This document shows positions 46,942 through 57,728 of a DNA stretch of 64,000 nt, one piece after another. The notes below the pieces were generated by a model that had not been told where the DNA came from, did not search any database, and was given only the letters and a program-made list of their open reading frames with translations. This stretch comes from Symbiodinium natans. Lineage: Eukaryota > Sar > Dinophyceae > Suessiales > Symbiodiniaceae. The stretch lies in the NCBI GenBank assembly GCA_905221605.1, contig CAJNDS010002426.1, positions 62,001 through 126,000 of the forward strand, written 5' to 3'. Numbering within the stretch: the stretch's first letter is position 1; every line of letters starts with the position of its first letter. The position numbers were made by a program, and so were the translations under genes.

Positions 46942-49900
46942 CTTCTTGTTCTCGGCCGCCACCTGGCCTCACCGGCTGCCATCCTCACTTGGGCTTTGAC
47001 TCTCGAATCAACTTCGCTTCGTGGGTTGGAGGTTTGCTCCGCGCCGTCCTTCGGACAAGGACTCCCTTCAGCTCCTTTTTGCTTTCAACTTTGCACCTGC
47101 CCAGGTCTGACCGGCCTGCTCCGCCTTCTGGGGGCATCTTCCCTTTGCCCCTTCCTTTTGCTGGCGTGTTCGCCCGCTTCCCTTTGGGGTGTAGCTCTCG
47201 CCTTAGGCGGCGCATCATGCACAGGCGCCTCCTGCACATTGTTTGCATGGCTTTGAATTTCCTGCATTCCAACTTTGTGCCAATCCCTCCCGCTGCACTC
47301 CAGCGGCCTTGCAACGCTGCACAGCGAAGCCTTGTCGCGCGTCTGGGCCGCCTTTTGAAGGCGTTCGGTGCCTCAGTTGGGGAGTTTGTTCTCTCTGATT
47401 CGGGCCGCCGCAATCCACAATTGATTGCACGTCTTTCTGAGCTAACGACATTTCTTGCAACTTCTGCTGTTGCCACGGGGGACGCCTATGCTGCTCAGTC
47501 AGGCACTGCTGTTCCCATGCACAACGATGCCTTTCAAGGTTTGGACCCCTTTAGGTCACTGGATGTTTCCAGGTTGCAGCTCTCAGGCCGTGGCCTTTGG
47601 AATCCACTGCCCTATCTGCCACCGGAGCTCTACATGGCTTTCGCCGAGCCGGCGTCCCTACTTCATTTCAACCCTCCGCCAGACGACTTCATGCCTGTGT
47701 GGACACGTGAGAATCCCCAAGAGGTAGCTGCCCTTGCTTCACTTTGGGATAAGTTGGGTTTGCTTAGGCTGGCGCCTGCTCGGCTGTCCATGTCGGAGAG
47801 CTTCTTGCTTGCTCGTGCGTTCAACTGCTACAAAGGGCCGGATCGAGATAGAATGATCATTGACCGGAGGGGTCGCAACTATGCCGAATGCAGGCTCGCA
47901 GGGCCCAGCATGTTTATACCAGTTGGGCCAATGCTTGGCATGCTCGAGGTCGACCCCGGCCGTCAATCAGTGTATTGTGCTGCTGCTGACCGTCGCGACT
48001 TTTACCATCAGCTCAAGGCTCCAGATCGCAAGTCCGTGACCAACGTGCTGGGACCTGCCCTCCCTCGGCGTGCGGTTGAGCATCTTCAGGCTTTTGGCCG
48101 ACTTCTTCCCTGTGGGCTTTCTGCCACAAATCCTAGTGCTTTGCAGTCGCCGAGGTCTCTTCTCTTTGAGCCCGACCACTACCTGGTCTGCTTTGCAGCT
48201 GTTGCTCAGGGCGATCACTTAGGTGTTGAAGTGGGGACTGCAGCGCACTCCGCTTTGCTTGAATCTGGAGGGCTCCTTGCTGATGAACGGCGATTGTGCT
48301 CGAATCGACCCTTTAAAGGCACCACCTGTGCAGAAGGTTTAGTCATAGACGACTATTTTTCGGTTTGTGTCAAGGACCTCCGTGATCCGGCGCCCCCAGA
48401 GTGCCTGCGTCACCTCTCGCGTGCTAAAAGCATCTATGCGCACGAGTCTCTTGAAGGCTCGGACAGCAAGGACATCGTTGGCGCTTGTTTTGCGAAGATT
48501 GCTGGAGCAGAAATCAATTCGTCAGAGCACGCCCGCCGTCTTGGCACTGTCACCGTTGCTTCTCCCGCTGCTAAACGAGTTGCCCTTGCTGCCGTTTCGG
48601 TTGAGGCTGCCCGGTTTGGCTTGGTGACGGATGCTCTGTGGTTGTCTCTTGTCGGCAGCTGGACTTCTTGCGCCCTTTTCCGCCGGCCGTTGATGGCTAT
48701 CTTCTCTGCTGTGTATGGGGTCGCAAGCACAGGCTCCTCCAAACCGAGCCGTCCGACTCTTTGCGTGTTGCCCCGGCAGGCCGCCCAGGAGCTTGTCCTC
48801 GCCAGCGTTCTGTGCCCTCTGGCTTCGGTTGATTTGACTTCCCTCTTTGACCCCTGCATATATGCGACCGATGCTTCGGAGGCCAAGGGAGGCTATGTGA
48901 CCGCACATGTAGGGACCGATCTTGTTCGTCCGTTGTGGAGGACTGCTTCGAAGCGTGGAGGCTACAGCAGGCTGCTTTCTAAGGAGGAGGCAATCCTTGT
49001 TCGGCTGGACGACCGTGAGCCCATTGATCTTCGCATGCTGGCGCCTGCAACCTGTCCTTCGCCATCTCGGCCATTGGCTTACCACTTCGATTTCGTCGAG
49101 GTTGGAGTACGGGGCGGCTCTGTCTCTGAGCTCTTGCGGTCGATGGGCCGTTCTGTTGGGCCTGTTCTTGATTTTCGGGTCAGCGTCGCCTATGACATCA
49201 TGAACAGCCGGACTTTTGAGTGGATTCTTCACCTTCTACAGCACCGAAAGCTTAAGAGTCTACTGCTGTCTCCACCGGCTGCTGCTTTCTCCCCACGAAA
49301 GAGTCGGTGCTCTCCAAACCCAGGCTTTTCTCGGCCATCCTCTGCGCGTGAGGTTCGCGCGACTCGCGTGTTACGGCGGCATCTGGCGCTTCTCTCTTCT
49401 GCAGTGCAATGCGGCGTTCCTTCTGTGATCGTGCGTCCTGACTCGCCAGGTTTCGTTACCGGGCCTGAGTGGCATCTGCTGTTGCGTTTCGGGGCCCGAT
49501 TCGTGGGCACTTGTGCCTGTGCCTTTCAAGGTCTGTGCTGCAAGGGCTGGAAGTTCCTTGTTTTTGGCCTCGACCTTACACCGCTCTCGGTGCCTTGCTG
49601 CCGCGGAGGCCTTTGTGTGCAGTCCGGCCCCCGGCAACATCCCGATGATGCTTTTCTCCCTCCTCTTCTTGTCAAGGCTCTTGCTTGTGAGTTTGATCGA
49701 GCCCTGCGTCGGGTGTCACATGTTCGCTCCCTTCAGGCTTTGAAGCCTGAAGGGCTTGAGAATCCCGTGTTGAATGATGTTGTGTTGTCAGTTCGATGGC
49801 TTAGCGGTGACGATTGGTGTTGGCGGGCCACAGCCCACATCAATATCCTTGAGACTGCTGCCATTCACCGCCTTATCAAGGCTCTTGCGGTGCGAGGTCC

Positions 49901-51452
49901 TCGACGGGTTGTTATCCTCGTTGATTCATCCGTTGCCTTTCATGCTTGCGCAAAAGGGCGCAGCCCTTCTAAAGGCCTGACGCCGATCCTCCGCAAGATC
50001 GCTGCCCTTTGCCTTCTTTCTGGACTCCTGCCAGCATTTCACTACGTCCCCACCCGCCTTAACCCTGGAGACTGCCCTACGAGAGACCTTCATTTGCCTG
50101 AACCTTGTGACTCAAGCTTTTGGGGTAGACTTTCGCTTGACGAGCTGTATGAAGGCCTTTCAGGCCTCAAGCTGCGCAGGTGGGCTTCTAACTGGGTTAG
50201 GCTGGTTTGCCTCGTTGCAGGTCCACCTCCTTCCTTTCGGCCCTCCTTGGGCTGGCGTGCATACCACGTTGCAAGCCGTGGTTTCGACTCCACTCTTGGG
50301 TTCCCTGGTGAGGGTCCTTTCTTCAGGGTTTTCTGGGTTCTTTGGTGGTTCGGGGTTTGCTGCCTTGCTGTAGAAGAATCGAGCCATGTTTTGCGCCCTC
50401 GCCATGCTGCTGACCGAGAGCGCTCTCTAGCCAGGTCCACTGTTGTGTTGGCAGAGGGGCGTCCTGTTGAACCTGTGACCCAGAAGCGCCGTGACAAGCT
50501 CCTGGCTGCCTTCACCGAGTGGCTTCTACGCCAGAACGTCGTCTTCGAGAGCCTCTTTGACCTGGCGCCACAGAGCACGAGACGCTTGAACGGCTTCTTG
50601 ATTTCTTACGGTAGGCAGCTTTTCGAGGCAGGCTGGCCGTACAGTCACTACTCCGAAGTCATAAATGCTGTAGCGTCGAAGGAACCTGCCATCAGGAGGA
50701 GTTTGCAACCTGCGTGGGATCTTGCTTTTTCCTGGCTGCGTGAAGAACCTCATTCTCACCATGTTGCTTTGCCATGGCAGGTTTTGCTTGCGGCGATTAC
50801 GACGTCGCTCATGTGGGGCTGGGTCAGGGTAGCTGGCTGTTTGGCTTTAACTTGGGGCGCTGTGATGCGCGCTGGTGAGACGCTGGCTGCAAGGAGGTGC
50901 GACCTGCTCCTCCCCGGAGACGTTTGGGGGACCATGCAGTGCTGCATGGTTTCGATTCGCGAGCCTAAGACCAGGTTTAAGGCTGCGAGACACCAGGCTG
51001 CCAAGTTGGACCAGCCCGACCTCCTGGACGTCGTCACTTTGGCTTTTGCTGACCTGGAGCCTGGATCAAAGCTCTGGCCGTTTTCAGCTTCGACTCTTAG
51101 GAGCCGTTTTGATCAGCTCATGCAGCGGCTTGGCACTGACCGTTGGGCTGATCAAGGTAGCAAACGCCTTGATTTGGGGTCGTTACGTGCAGGCGGTGCA
51201 ACCTGGCTGCTTCAGGCCTCGGAAGACTCAGAGCTAGTGAGACGCCGCGGCAGGTGGCTGAATGCCCGCACCATGGAGATATACGTGCAGGAGATTTCTT
51301 CACTACAGTTTGTGCATAGGCTGTCTGAGCAGGCCAGGCTCAAGGTCTTTGCTTCAGTTGACAACTTCAAGCTGGTGCTGCTCGTGGCCGAGCGGCTTCA
51401 GAAAGCACGGACTCCGACCAGGTTTTGGTTTTCTCACTTTGCCGGCGGTTGA
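46942..51452 (+). CDS. Second YR element pol: RT, RNase H with embedded methyltransferase-like domain, tyrosine recombinase
   Basis: Start is unknown. The frame is open far upstream but overlaps gag there. RT: CAAADRRDFYHQL (about 47978) and LVIDDYFSV (48340) as the active-site pair. RNase H begins YATDASEAKGGYVTAHVG (48870). Its second and third catalytic pieces, HINILETAAIHRLI (49838) and VVILVDSSVAF (49910), come more than 300 residues later. Between them lies a methyltransferase-like fold: FDFVEVGVRGGSVSELLRSM, VAYDIMNSRTFEWIL, LLLSPPAAAFSPRKS. The recombinase is C-terminal: AVMRAGETL, EPKTRFKAARHQ, LGSLRAGGATWLL, RRRGRWLNARTMEIYVQE (Tyr at about 51285). In the HxxR box Gly replaces His, and Trp replaces the second His. 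Confidence 0.75.
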
Positions 51453-51487
51453 TCGGCATCCGCATGTGGTGGAGCTGTGGTGGCGGA

Positions 51488-51590
51488 GGCAAAGCCGAAG
51501 GTGGCTTCGCTAATGGGACAACTGCAGACGCAGGTGCAAAAACAGTGGAGCTTCAGCGTAGCAGTGAAGGCTTTCCGAACTTGAACACCT
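51488..51590 (+). repeat. Split direct repeat B1 (second YR element)
   Basis: 103 bp, GGCAAAGCCGAAGGTGGCTT onward, identical to 51657-51759. Overlaps A2 by three bases. Confidence 0.9.
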
Positions 51591-51633
51591 GCAGCAATAG
51601 GTGTGAACGTGAAGGATGCCGATCTCAAGGCGA
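51588..51633 (+). repeat. Split direct repeat A2 (second YR element)
   Basis: 46 bp, copy of A1 at 44353-44398. Confidence 0.9.
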
Positions 51634-51656
51634 CCCACCCTACCACTCCCGCCGCC

Positions 51657-51759
51657 GGCAAAGCCGAAGGTGGCTTCGCTAATGGGACAACTGCAGACGC
51701 AGGTGCAAAAACAGTGGAGCTTCAGCGTAGCAGTGAAGGCTTTCCGAACTTGAACACCT
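51657..51759 (+). repeat. Split direct repeat B2 (second YR element)
   Basis: 103 bp, copy of B1. It is followed directly by AAACCCTAAACCCTG, the resumed telomere-like array (to about 51785). Confidence 0.9.
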
Positions 51760-51785
51760 AAACCCTAAACCCTGAACCCTAAACT

Positions 51786-53398
51786 TTCGGCTTCAGGTCG
51801 CGGGCGGACTCCCGGTGACTTAGTGAATGCAAGCCGTGTAGCCTTCTGCCGAGGACAATCGTCGGCATGTCTCAAGGCTCTTAGCTTAATTGAGTCGTTT
51901 GGAGAAGGACACAGCTTGTATGATTTTTGCCTGTGGAAGCTTCCGCTTATGGTAAGTCGAACCCGACTGAGAGCAGCGCAGAATGACGACGAAAAAGTCA
52001 AAAGCTCAACATGTTGCCCGCTCGGAACTGCAACCGCACCCTTCCTGTGGATGCTCGACTCCTGCGACCATCGCGGCAGCGTCATTGAGATTGCAATGGC
52101 GTGCTCTGATCGACCTGCGGGCCCGCAACGTGGATTTGGTCTCATCCGGCAACAAGAGGTTTTGGTTTCACACCACAATAAAAGATGTGTGCACCACAAA
52201 GCTTCGAGCTTTGGCTGCAGCGGAGCACCGGTGGGTTGTGTGGTGTCTGGACACACGTATTGTCAGAGCTTGTGCGGAGCAAACTTCGCACAAGTCTACC
52301 ACGTAGTGGTACAAACGAAAAAAAACTGCAGGATTCATGCGTGCACATTTTTGTCTTCGAGCTGGCGGTGTGTAACAATTACATATCACAGCTTTGCTTC
52401 ATGCTTTGAGGTCGCACTGGTAGAAATACATGGCATGTAAACGTTGCTATTTATGTTCTCGTGTGTTTTGCATGCATGTGAAGCTAGGTCAGGTGTCCTC
52501 TTCCTCTGCATTGCCCAAAACCTTCAAGCTGCAGCCTGTCCTGCCTTAGTCACTCCCCCTCAGAAGTAGGGAAGGTCACTCCATGATGTTCGCCAAACGC
52601 CATGTGGCTTTGCCTTCAGGCTTTTGGACTCACCTTCTTCAGAAGAGAACAAATCGTTTTCACTGCCAGGGCTGCAGACGTTTTTGCGGATTGACCTTCG
52701 TGGGATTGAATTCCAAGGGGGGTGGCATTGAACGAGCCCAGCTGCCCGCCACCGTTTTGAACAGCCGACTCAGAACTCGCTCCCCTTTTGGACCTTCGTC
52801 TGAACCCCCAGCTCCCTACCCCGAATCCCTTTACCCCAAAGGGAGAACCTGACAAGCAGAGTGTGTCATCTCGGCGCACCCCTTCCCCGAAACCACAGGT
52901 AAGCTTTCCCGCGGTGGACCTTTTCCGCACACCCGTGCCTAAGGCTGCGAAGCGTTTTGGAGCTTCGAAGTCGAACCATGCGGATGTCGCGTTGTACCAG
53001 CTGCACTTGCACCGAAAGCATGTCAGAAAGTCTTTCCGTATGCATGGTCGGATGGTCACACCGTTTGGCTCAAGCTTCTTCACCAGCACATCGGTCAAAT
53101 AGCCAGATTTCGACACTTTTCTGTTCATTTTTTGGACGGGACGGTCGTCATGGTCATACCGAAGTGGACCACCCTGACCCAACTATCTCCGTTCGCTGGC
53201 TTTAGAGCCAAAAGCACCCCACCTACCAAGAAGGCAGTGCGCAGGCAGCCAAGATATAGCATTCTACTCAGATACCAAGCCACGGATCTCTGCTGCCAGG
53301 CCTGTGCCATTTCATCACGTTGTGTCGGGATGGCGTGCAAATATGTGTTCGAAGGCACAATTATGGGTAGCTTTGCGTCAGTGTGTTTTGTGCCAGGC
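51786..53398. other. Stretch without a firmly supported gene
   Basis: A plus-strand ORF of 107 codons (51983-52306, MTTKKSKAQHVARSELQPHP) is the best candidate but has no recognised domain. A minus-strand frame (52616-53182) with DFLTCFRCKCSWYNATS may be a fragment of an old element. GTTTGGCTCAAG at 53062-53073 resembles a spliced-leader 3' end. Confidence 0.4.
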
Positions 53399-54702
53399 AT
53401 GGCAGCGAGTCCGGAGCAGATGGCGCAGCTTGCACAGCTCTTGACACAGACTGTGGCAGGCAACATGGAGGCCACACGTGCAGGTAGAACTAGGGTATGT
53501 TCCATGAACCAGTTTGTTACATTGAGATGCAAAACTCGGAGGCAATGAAAGTGGCAGAGCAGCAGCTCCGAACAGCCGAAGTACAGCCCGGGCGCGCCGT
53601 GCAGTGGAAAGTGGGCCATGAGCAGTTGCGTTTTTCTACGCCGGTCAGAAAAGTGTGCTGGGTGTGCCTTGCTGGTGCGCGTGACTTCCGTTCGCCTGAG
53701 CAATCTGTGGCAGATTCGGCTTGGTTCTTCTAGAGCTTCTACGCTCCGGCAGCGTGGAAGTGGCTGCTAGGCCTAGAGACGTGCGCAGAGCGATGCTCCA
53801 TCTCAACACCTTCGCATCAAGGTTTTTTCAATGTTCCTTTTCTGGCGGAGCATATCACTCTCAGGGGGGGGAAGTGCTCGAATGATGCAGGCAAGCCGGA
53901 GCCATTTATTTCAAGAACTACATCCGGCGACAGTGGCGGCGACCTTAGGCTGTGGGGCAGTCGGCTTTGCAGAATGAATGTCGCATGGTGCCAGGTGCAA
54001 GTGATCACCCTAAACCCTAAACCCTCAACCCTAAACCCTAAACTCTATTTAAAGGCAAGTGTCGGACCCTCGAGGTGCGTCGAGGGCGCTGGTGGCATCT
54101 CAACGTCCGACCGGCAGGCCCAGTGGCAAGCTTTGATGCTCGGGCGTGTGACGACATTCCAGTACTCGTTAGACATGTGCGGCGACTTGAGCTGGCAACG
54201 CCTAACAGGGTTTCCTTGATGTTGCTTTCTGCTGCTGAATGGACAAGCGACGTAAGTGTTACTGTATGCTTCGTAAAGTACAGCAACAGTGTGACAAGGC
54301 CATCAAGCAGCACATTCTCTCGCTTATGCTCCAAGCGCCTAAACAGGTGCAGGCCGGGTGGCCGGACTTGCGAGATAAGCGGGGGGAAGTGGGGAAGTCT
54401 GGGTGTTGACTCTGAGAGGGGTGCCCCAGCTTCTGTTGTGTTGTGGAGTTGTGCTTTCCTTTCGGCAAGGCACTTTGGCGTGCCCGGTAGTGCCCGGTAG
54501 CTGCTTGGACCTGTCACAGGTTCAGCTGTCTGCGGGCTTGGAGGAGATTTCCATCACTGACTACCCGTCAGTTCATGCCCAAAATGGCTGTTGACACAAG
54601 GTGTGCCTGCGACTTTTTGTCCGTGACGCAGAACCATTTGGCTAAGGAGTGGCAGTCTCTCCTGCCTGAGATTGTACAGCACCTAAAGACGTCGCAGGAC
54701 AG
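53399..54702 (+). CDS. Exportin-2 (CSE1/CAS)-like, N-terminal exons
   Basis: CSE1/CAS is a HEAT-repeat karyopherin that returns importin-alpha to the cytoplasm with RanGTP. Exon 1 (53399-53483, GT donor) reads MAASPEQMAQLAQLLTQTV, matching the family's N-terminal helix. Later exons: AMKVAEQQLRTAEVQPG (about 53540-53593), CDKAIKQHILSLMLQAPKQ (to 54346, donor CAG|GT), VQLSAGLEEISITDYP (from 54520 after CACAG), and KEWQSLLPEIVQHLKTSQ (to about 54702). In order and wording these follow the family's importin-beta N-terminal repeats. The segment 54075-54240 (CDDIPVLVRHVRRLELATPN) is open but unassigned and may be intron. Confidence 0.65.
54008..54042 (+). repeat. Interstitial telomere-like array, CCCTAAA, in the exportin-2 gene
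   Basis: Five units with one CCCTCAA variant. Confidence 0.9.
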
Positions 54703-54731
54703 GCTCACAGGGAGACCCAGAGAGGCAATGG

Positions 54732-54823
54732 CTTTAGGGTTTAGGGGTGTAGATTTAGAGTTCAGGGTTTAGGGTTAGGGTTTAGGGTTTAGGGCTTAGG
54801 GTTTAGGGTTTAAGGTTTAGGGC
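54732..54823 (+). repeat. Interstitial telomere-like array, degenerate TTTAGGG
   Basis: About twelve units with many variants (GTGTAGA, TTAGAG, TTCAGGG, GGCTTAGGG). It follows the exon ending near 54702. Confidence 0.9.
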
Positions 54824-54892
54824 AGTCTTCTGCCTGCCTGTCTTATGACTTGGGAATGTCGATCAAAAGTCGCGCAGCGAGGACATGTCTGT

Positions 54893-55348
54893 CTTAAAGG
54901 GGACCATGCAGACAGCGCACACCGTGTTTCTAAAGTGCCGGGCTTGGATTGGTAGCTCCCTTTTTGTTTTGAGCATGTCAACCCCTAAACCCTAAACCCT
55001 AAACCCGAAACCCTAAACCCTAAACCCTAAACCCTAAACCCTAAACCCTAAACCCTAAACCCTAAACTCTGCACCCTAAACCCTAAACCCCTAAAGTGCA
55101 GCGGTTCCAAGACTGATGCCAAGGTTCCGGGCACAGGCGAGATCTGAAGACCTGCTGAGGGAGGTCAAGTGCGCTTGCCGAGTTGGGCTGGGTCTGGGTG
55201 CAGGGGCATTCGTTCAAAGCATTGGTTCAACTCTCCTAAACCCTAAACCCTAAGCCCTTCGCCCTAAACCCTAAACTTCATCAACTCTCAGGTACACTGT
55301 GGAGGGCTTTCAGGAGACACACCTTGCGGTCTTCACGGCGCACCTCCC
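54893..55348 (+). CDS. Exportin-2-like, small exons among telomere-like arrays
   Basis: Three exons: VLKGTMQTAHTVFLKCR (54893-54943), ARSEDLLREVKC (about 55137-55173, after CACAG|G) and YTVEGFQETHLAVFTAHLP (55291-55348, after CTCTCAG|G). They match successive family segments: the 'TAHSLF' helix, the 'LWTEIK' helix and the 'P---LF-A' segment. The last exon is only 58 bases and is bracketed by a CCCTAAA array (55235-55276) and a TTTAGGG array (55350-55404). Its donor CAGG|GTTTAG would be supplied by the first telomere-like unit. Confidence 0.6.
54985..55094 (+). repeat. Interstitial telomere-like array, CCCTAAA
   Basis: About fifteen units, mostly perfect, lying in the intron between the exons at 54893-54943 and 55137. 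Confidence 0.95.
55235..55276 (+). repeat. Interstitial telomere-like array, CCCTAAA
   Basis: Six units, partly degenerate (CCCTAAG, CCCTTCG), immediately upstream of a 58-base exon. Confidence 0.85.
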
Positions 55349-55349
55349 A

Positions 55350-55404
55350 GGGTTTAGGGTTTAGGGTTTAGGGTTTAGGGTTTAGGGTTTAGGGTGTAGG
55401 GTGC
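55350..55404 (+). repeat. Interstitial telomere-like array, TTTAGGG
   Basis: Seven units plus GTGTAGGG, immediately downstream of the same 58-base exon. Confidence 0.95.
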
Positions 55405-55555
55405 TTGTAGTGTCCTTGTGGTCTTCTTTTGGAGTCTTCAGTCTCCCGCACTGAGGCCACTTGCAGGCAAGTTCTGGGAGGGGCCTCAATGCCTGCAGAT
55501 CAGAGGGCGCCTCAGACCGATGCCTTGCTGTGTCAAAGTGGATCAACATCTGGGG

Positions 55556-55667
55556 TTTCGGGTTTAGGGTTTTTGGGGGTTTAGGGTTTAAGGTTTCGGG
55601 TTTCGGGTTGAGGGTTGAGGGTTTAGGGTTTAGAGTTTAGGGTTTGGGGTTGAGGGTTCAGGGTTTA
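55556..55667 (+). repeat. Interstitial telomere-like array, degenerate TTTAGGG
   Basis: Sixteen or so units with TTCGGG, TTGAGGG, TTTTTGGGGG and TTCAGGG variants, the most diverged array in the window. Confidence 0.9.
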
Positions 55668-55773
55668 GGCGGCATGCAAGTGCCTGTCTGAGGCTGGTTT
55701 CTCATTTTGAGCTCCTCTTAGCAACCATAGGCCCTGAGCTTACCTTTTTCTCGCCGTCAGCTCGCTTGGCAAG

Positions 55774-56301
55774 CCATGAACTGGTCCTGGGCATGTTCCG
55801 TGTATCCGAGATGCTGGCAACCAGGTGCGTTCTTTTCCATGAATGTCATAGACCTTCCAGAGTTCTTTGAGGATCACAGAGAGGAAACTCGGGGGTTGCT
55901 CTGTGTCCCTTGCGGCCCACGTGCGGCCGACATTTCGGCCCACACATGCGGCTTCAGGAATACTTCAGAGGCTTCCTTGAATTGCTGAAATTCCAGCATG
56001 AGGTGCGTTCGGGGGCGGCGGTGAAGGGATCCTGCGATTGTGGTGTGCTGATGCACATTGATGCACATTGATGCACATTTGGTGCACCTTGCTCAGGAAG
56101 CTTTGTGCATGCTAAGAATCTGGATCAGGCCGTGGCTGGAAAAGACCAGCAGGGACTCCTTGAACAGGCGCCGAAGGGAAGTCGGTCCAAGCTATCAAGT
56201 CTCGATGGTTCAATGCGCTGCTATCCAGGTGAAGGGGGCCATTTGCGAGTGCCTTGTGCTCTACGCGGATGCTCAGCGGAGAATCCCTGCCCTTGTTGAA
56301 A
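55774..56301 (+). CDS. Exportin-2-like, exons around the LPEFFED motif
   Basis: Exons: ELVLGMFRVSEMLA (about 55779-55820), FFSMNVIDLPEFFEDHREE (about 55830-55890, matching the strongly conserved family motif N-x-x-DLPEFFED), HMRLQEYFRGFLELLKFQHE (to 56002, GT donor), AKNLDQAVAGKDQQGLLEQ (56111-56167, followed by a GC donor), and VKGAICECLVLYADAQ (from 56229 after CCAG). The intron between the last two is 61 bases with GC...AG ends. The first two pieces are in different frames only about ten bases apart, too close for an intron, which suggests a frameshift or a wrong first piece. Confidence 0.65.
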
Positions 56302-56548
56302 GCTGACGTGCTTTGCTTCTATCAGTTGGATCTTAAGATGACCTGAACCGAGGACAAATATCAAGAGGAGCCAGGTTCTCAAGTTGCTTTTACATGCAGC
56401 TTTGCTCTCCAGATGCCGCGCGAAGACAAAGCATGAGATGTCCAAGGTTCATGCCTTTCTTGCTCCCTTGTGTCAAGGAGGTCCGCCTATCTGACAAGCT
56501 AAATGTAGCAGAAAGTCCAGGCACACTGCCGACTTATCGCGTGCACAG

Positions 56549-57618
56549 GTCTGGAGTTTACTCGTCGGCCTGGACCAGCAGGCCCAAGAGTTGCAAGATC
56601 TTGCGAGATCTGGGAAAAAGAGTTCCGCAAGGAGAAGAATGACCAGCTGGTTGCCAAGGGCATTCAGTTTCTGTCGTCGGCAGCCTAGCATTGTGGTGAG
56701 TGCAGGTGGTAGCCGTTCCAGCCATTTCCAGGCCTTTGCAGACAGCTACCGTTGAAGACAAGCCAGGTCCACCGCAGCAACACAGTGGCCCCAGTCTCCG
56801 TTCGAGGAATTGCTGTATGTAGAGTTTCAGATTCAAGGCATTGGCATTGACTGTTCTTTTACAAGTTGACGTGCGGAAGGGCCGGTTGAGACTCTTCATG
56901 CAAGGACCCCAATGTTCTCTCCGGCATTTGCGAGAAGGCAGAGGGGTTGTGCATTCCAAAACACCATCGACTGTTCCACATTGCCACGGGCGGATCACGG
57001 ACTGGAAGATTTCGTCCTGAGGTTGCAGCATACAGAAGAAGACTTGGAAGCTACATGTGTGCTACCACTTTGTCGGCCATTGATGCTAGAGCCAGGTGGT
57101 GTTCCCAAATGTCTTGCTTCGAGACTCGGATGTCGAGCTGTTCGAAGACAACCCTTTGGAGTCAGCGTCTTACCTTTTTCGCTGGCTTCTACTGGCCCAC
57201 ATGGAGGATGAGTATGATGCATGCTGCCTTCAGCAGAACCGAGCGCAGGTACGTGAGGCGGGATATGGAAGCAGCTGACCAGGATCTTCCGTTGAACCTA
57301 CTGTTTTCATATGTTCACCATATGGGGTAGAGCTGCTGCAATCTCTCCAGGAGACCAGAAGACGCAGCTCCATGGACTTAGTCAAGGCACAGCACAGCGA
57401 ATGTTGCCTCTGTGCCTCAGCGTGTGCCGAGCGGCCTGCTTTGCAGCCGCGTCGCTTTTGCACGGAGCGAGGCGATGGGTCGACTCAATGAAGCCAAGGT
57501 GCCTTGCCGGGCGAGAAGGGCTTAAACATGTTATGACCTCTTGCGACCCATTTTTAGCATATCTTGTGAACATGTGTGTGTGTGTGTGTCTGTGTTTTTC
57601 AATGAGATGAAGAGAGTG

Positions 57619-57656
<38 letters not shown>

Positions 57657-57728
57657 GTTAGAGATTTTGGCTTGCGAGCGCAGGTAACCGAAATACTGAT
57701 CGGCTACGTGAAAGCACTGATGGACAAG
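56549..57728 (+). CDS. Exportin-2-like, central conserved exons
   Basis: Exons: VWSLLVGLDQQAQEL (from 56549), KNDQLVAKGIQFLSSAA (about 56635-56685), CKDPNVLSGICEK (about 56899-56937, GC donor), VVFPNVLLRDSDVELFEDNP (57096-57159, GT donor), YVRRDMEAADQ (57249 on, apparent GA donor), ETRRRSSMDLVK (57351-57386, GC donor) and VTEILIGYVKALMDK (57684-57728, GC donor). The run ..PN-x-x-x-R-x-x-D-x-x-x-FEDNP-x-E-Y-x-RRD-x-E-x-D, then TRRR-x-x-x-DLV, is the hallmark central segment of CSE1/CAS. The first two pieces again differ in frame without room for an intron. Confidence 0.75.
57568..57658 (+). repeat. (TG)n and (GA)n microsatellites in an exportin-2 intron
   Basis: TG repeats at 57568-57597 and GA repeats at 57619-57658. 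Confidence 0.9.

Larger units (their letters stand above)
44353..51759 (+). mobile_element. Second YR (DIRS/Ngaro-like) retroelement with split direct repeats
   Basis: Order on the plus strand: A1 (44353-44398), gag ORFs, pol with RT, RNase H and recombinase, B1 (51488-51590), A2 (51588-51633), spacer (51634-51656), B2 (51657-51759). A repeats are 46 bp and B repeats 103 bp, each pair identical by eye. B1 and A2 overlap by CCT, which is also the trinucleotide at both insertion edges within a CCCTAAA array. No target duplication. The pol frame is open to 51452, so the element may be intact. Confidence 0.85.

Noticed and set aside
53062-53073. GTTTGGCTCAAG as a second spliced-leader relic
   Set aside because: Only 11 terminal bases match and the upstream part does not align. 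It also lies within a plausible antisense frame.
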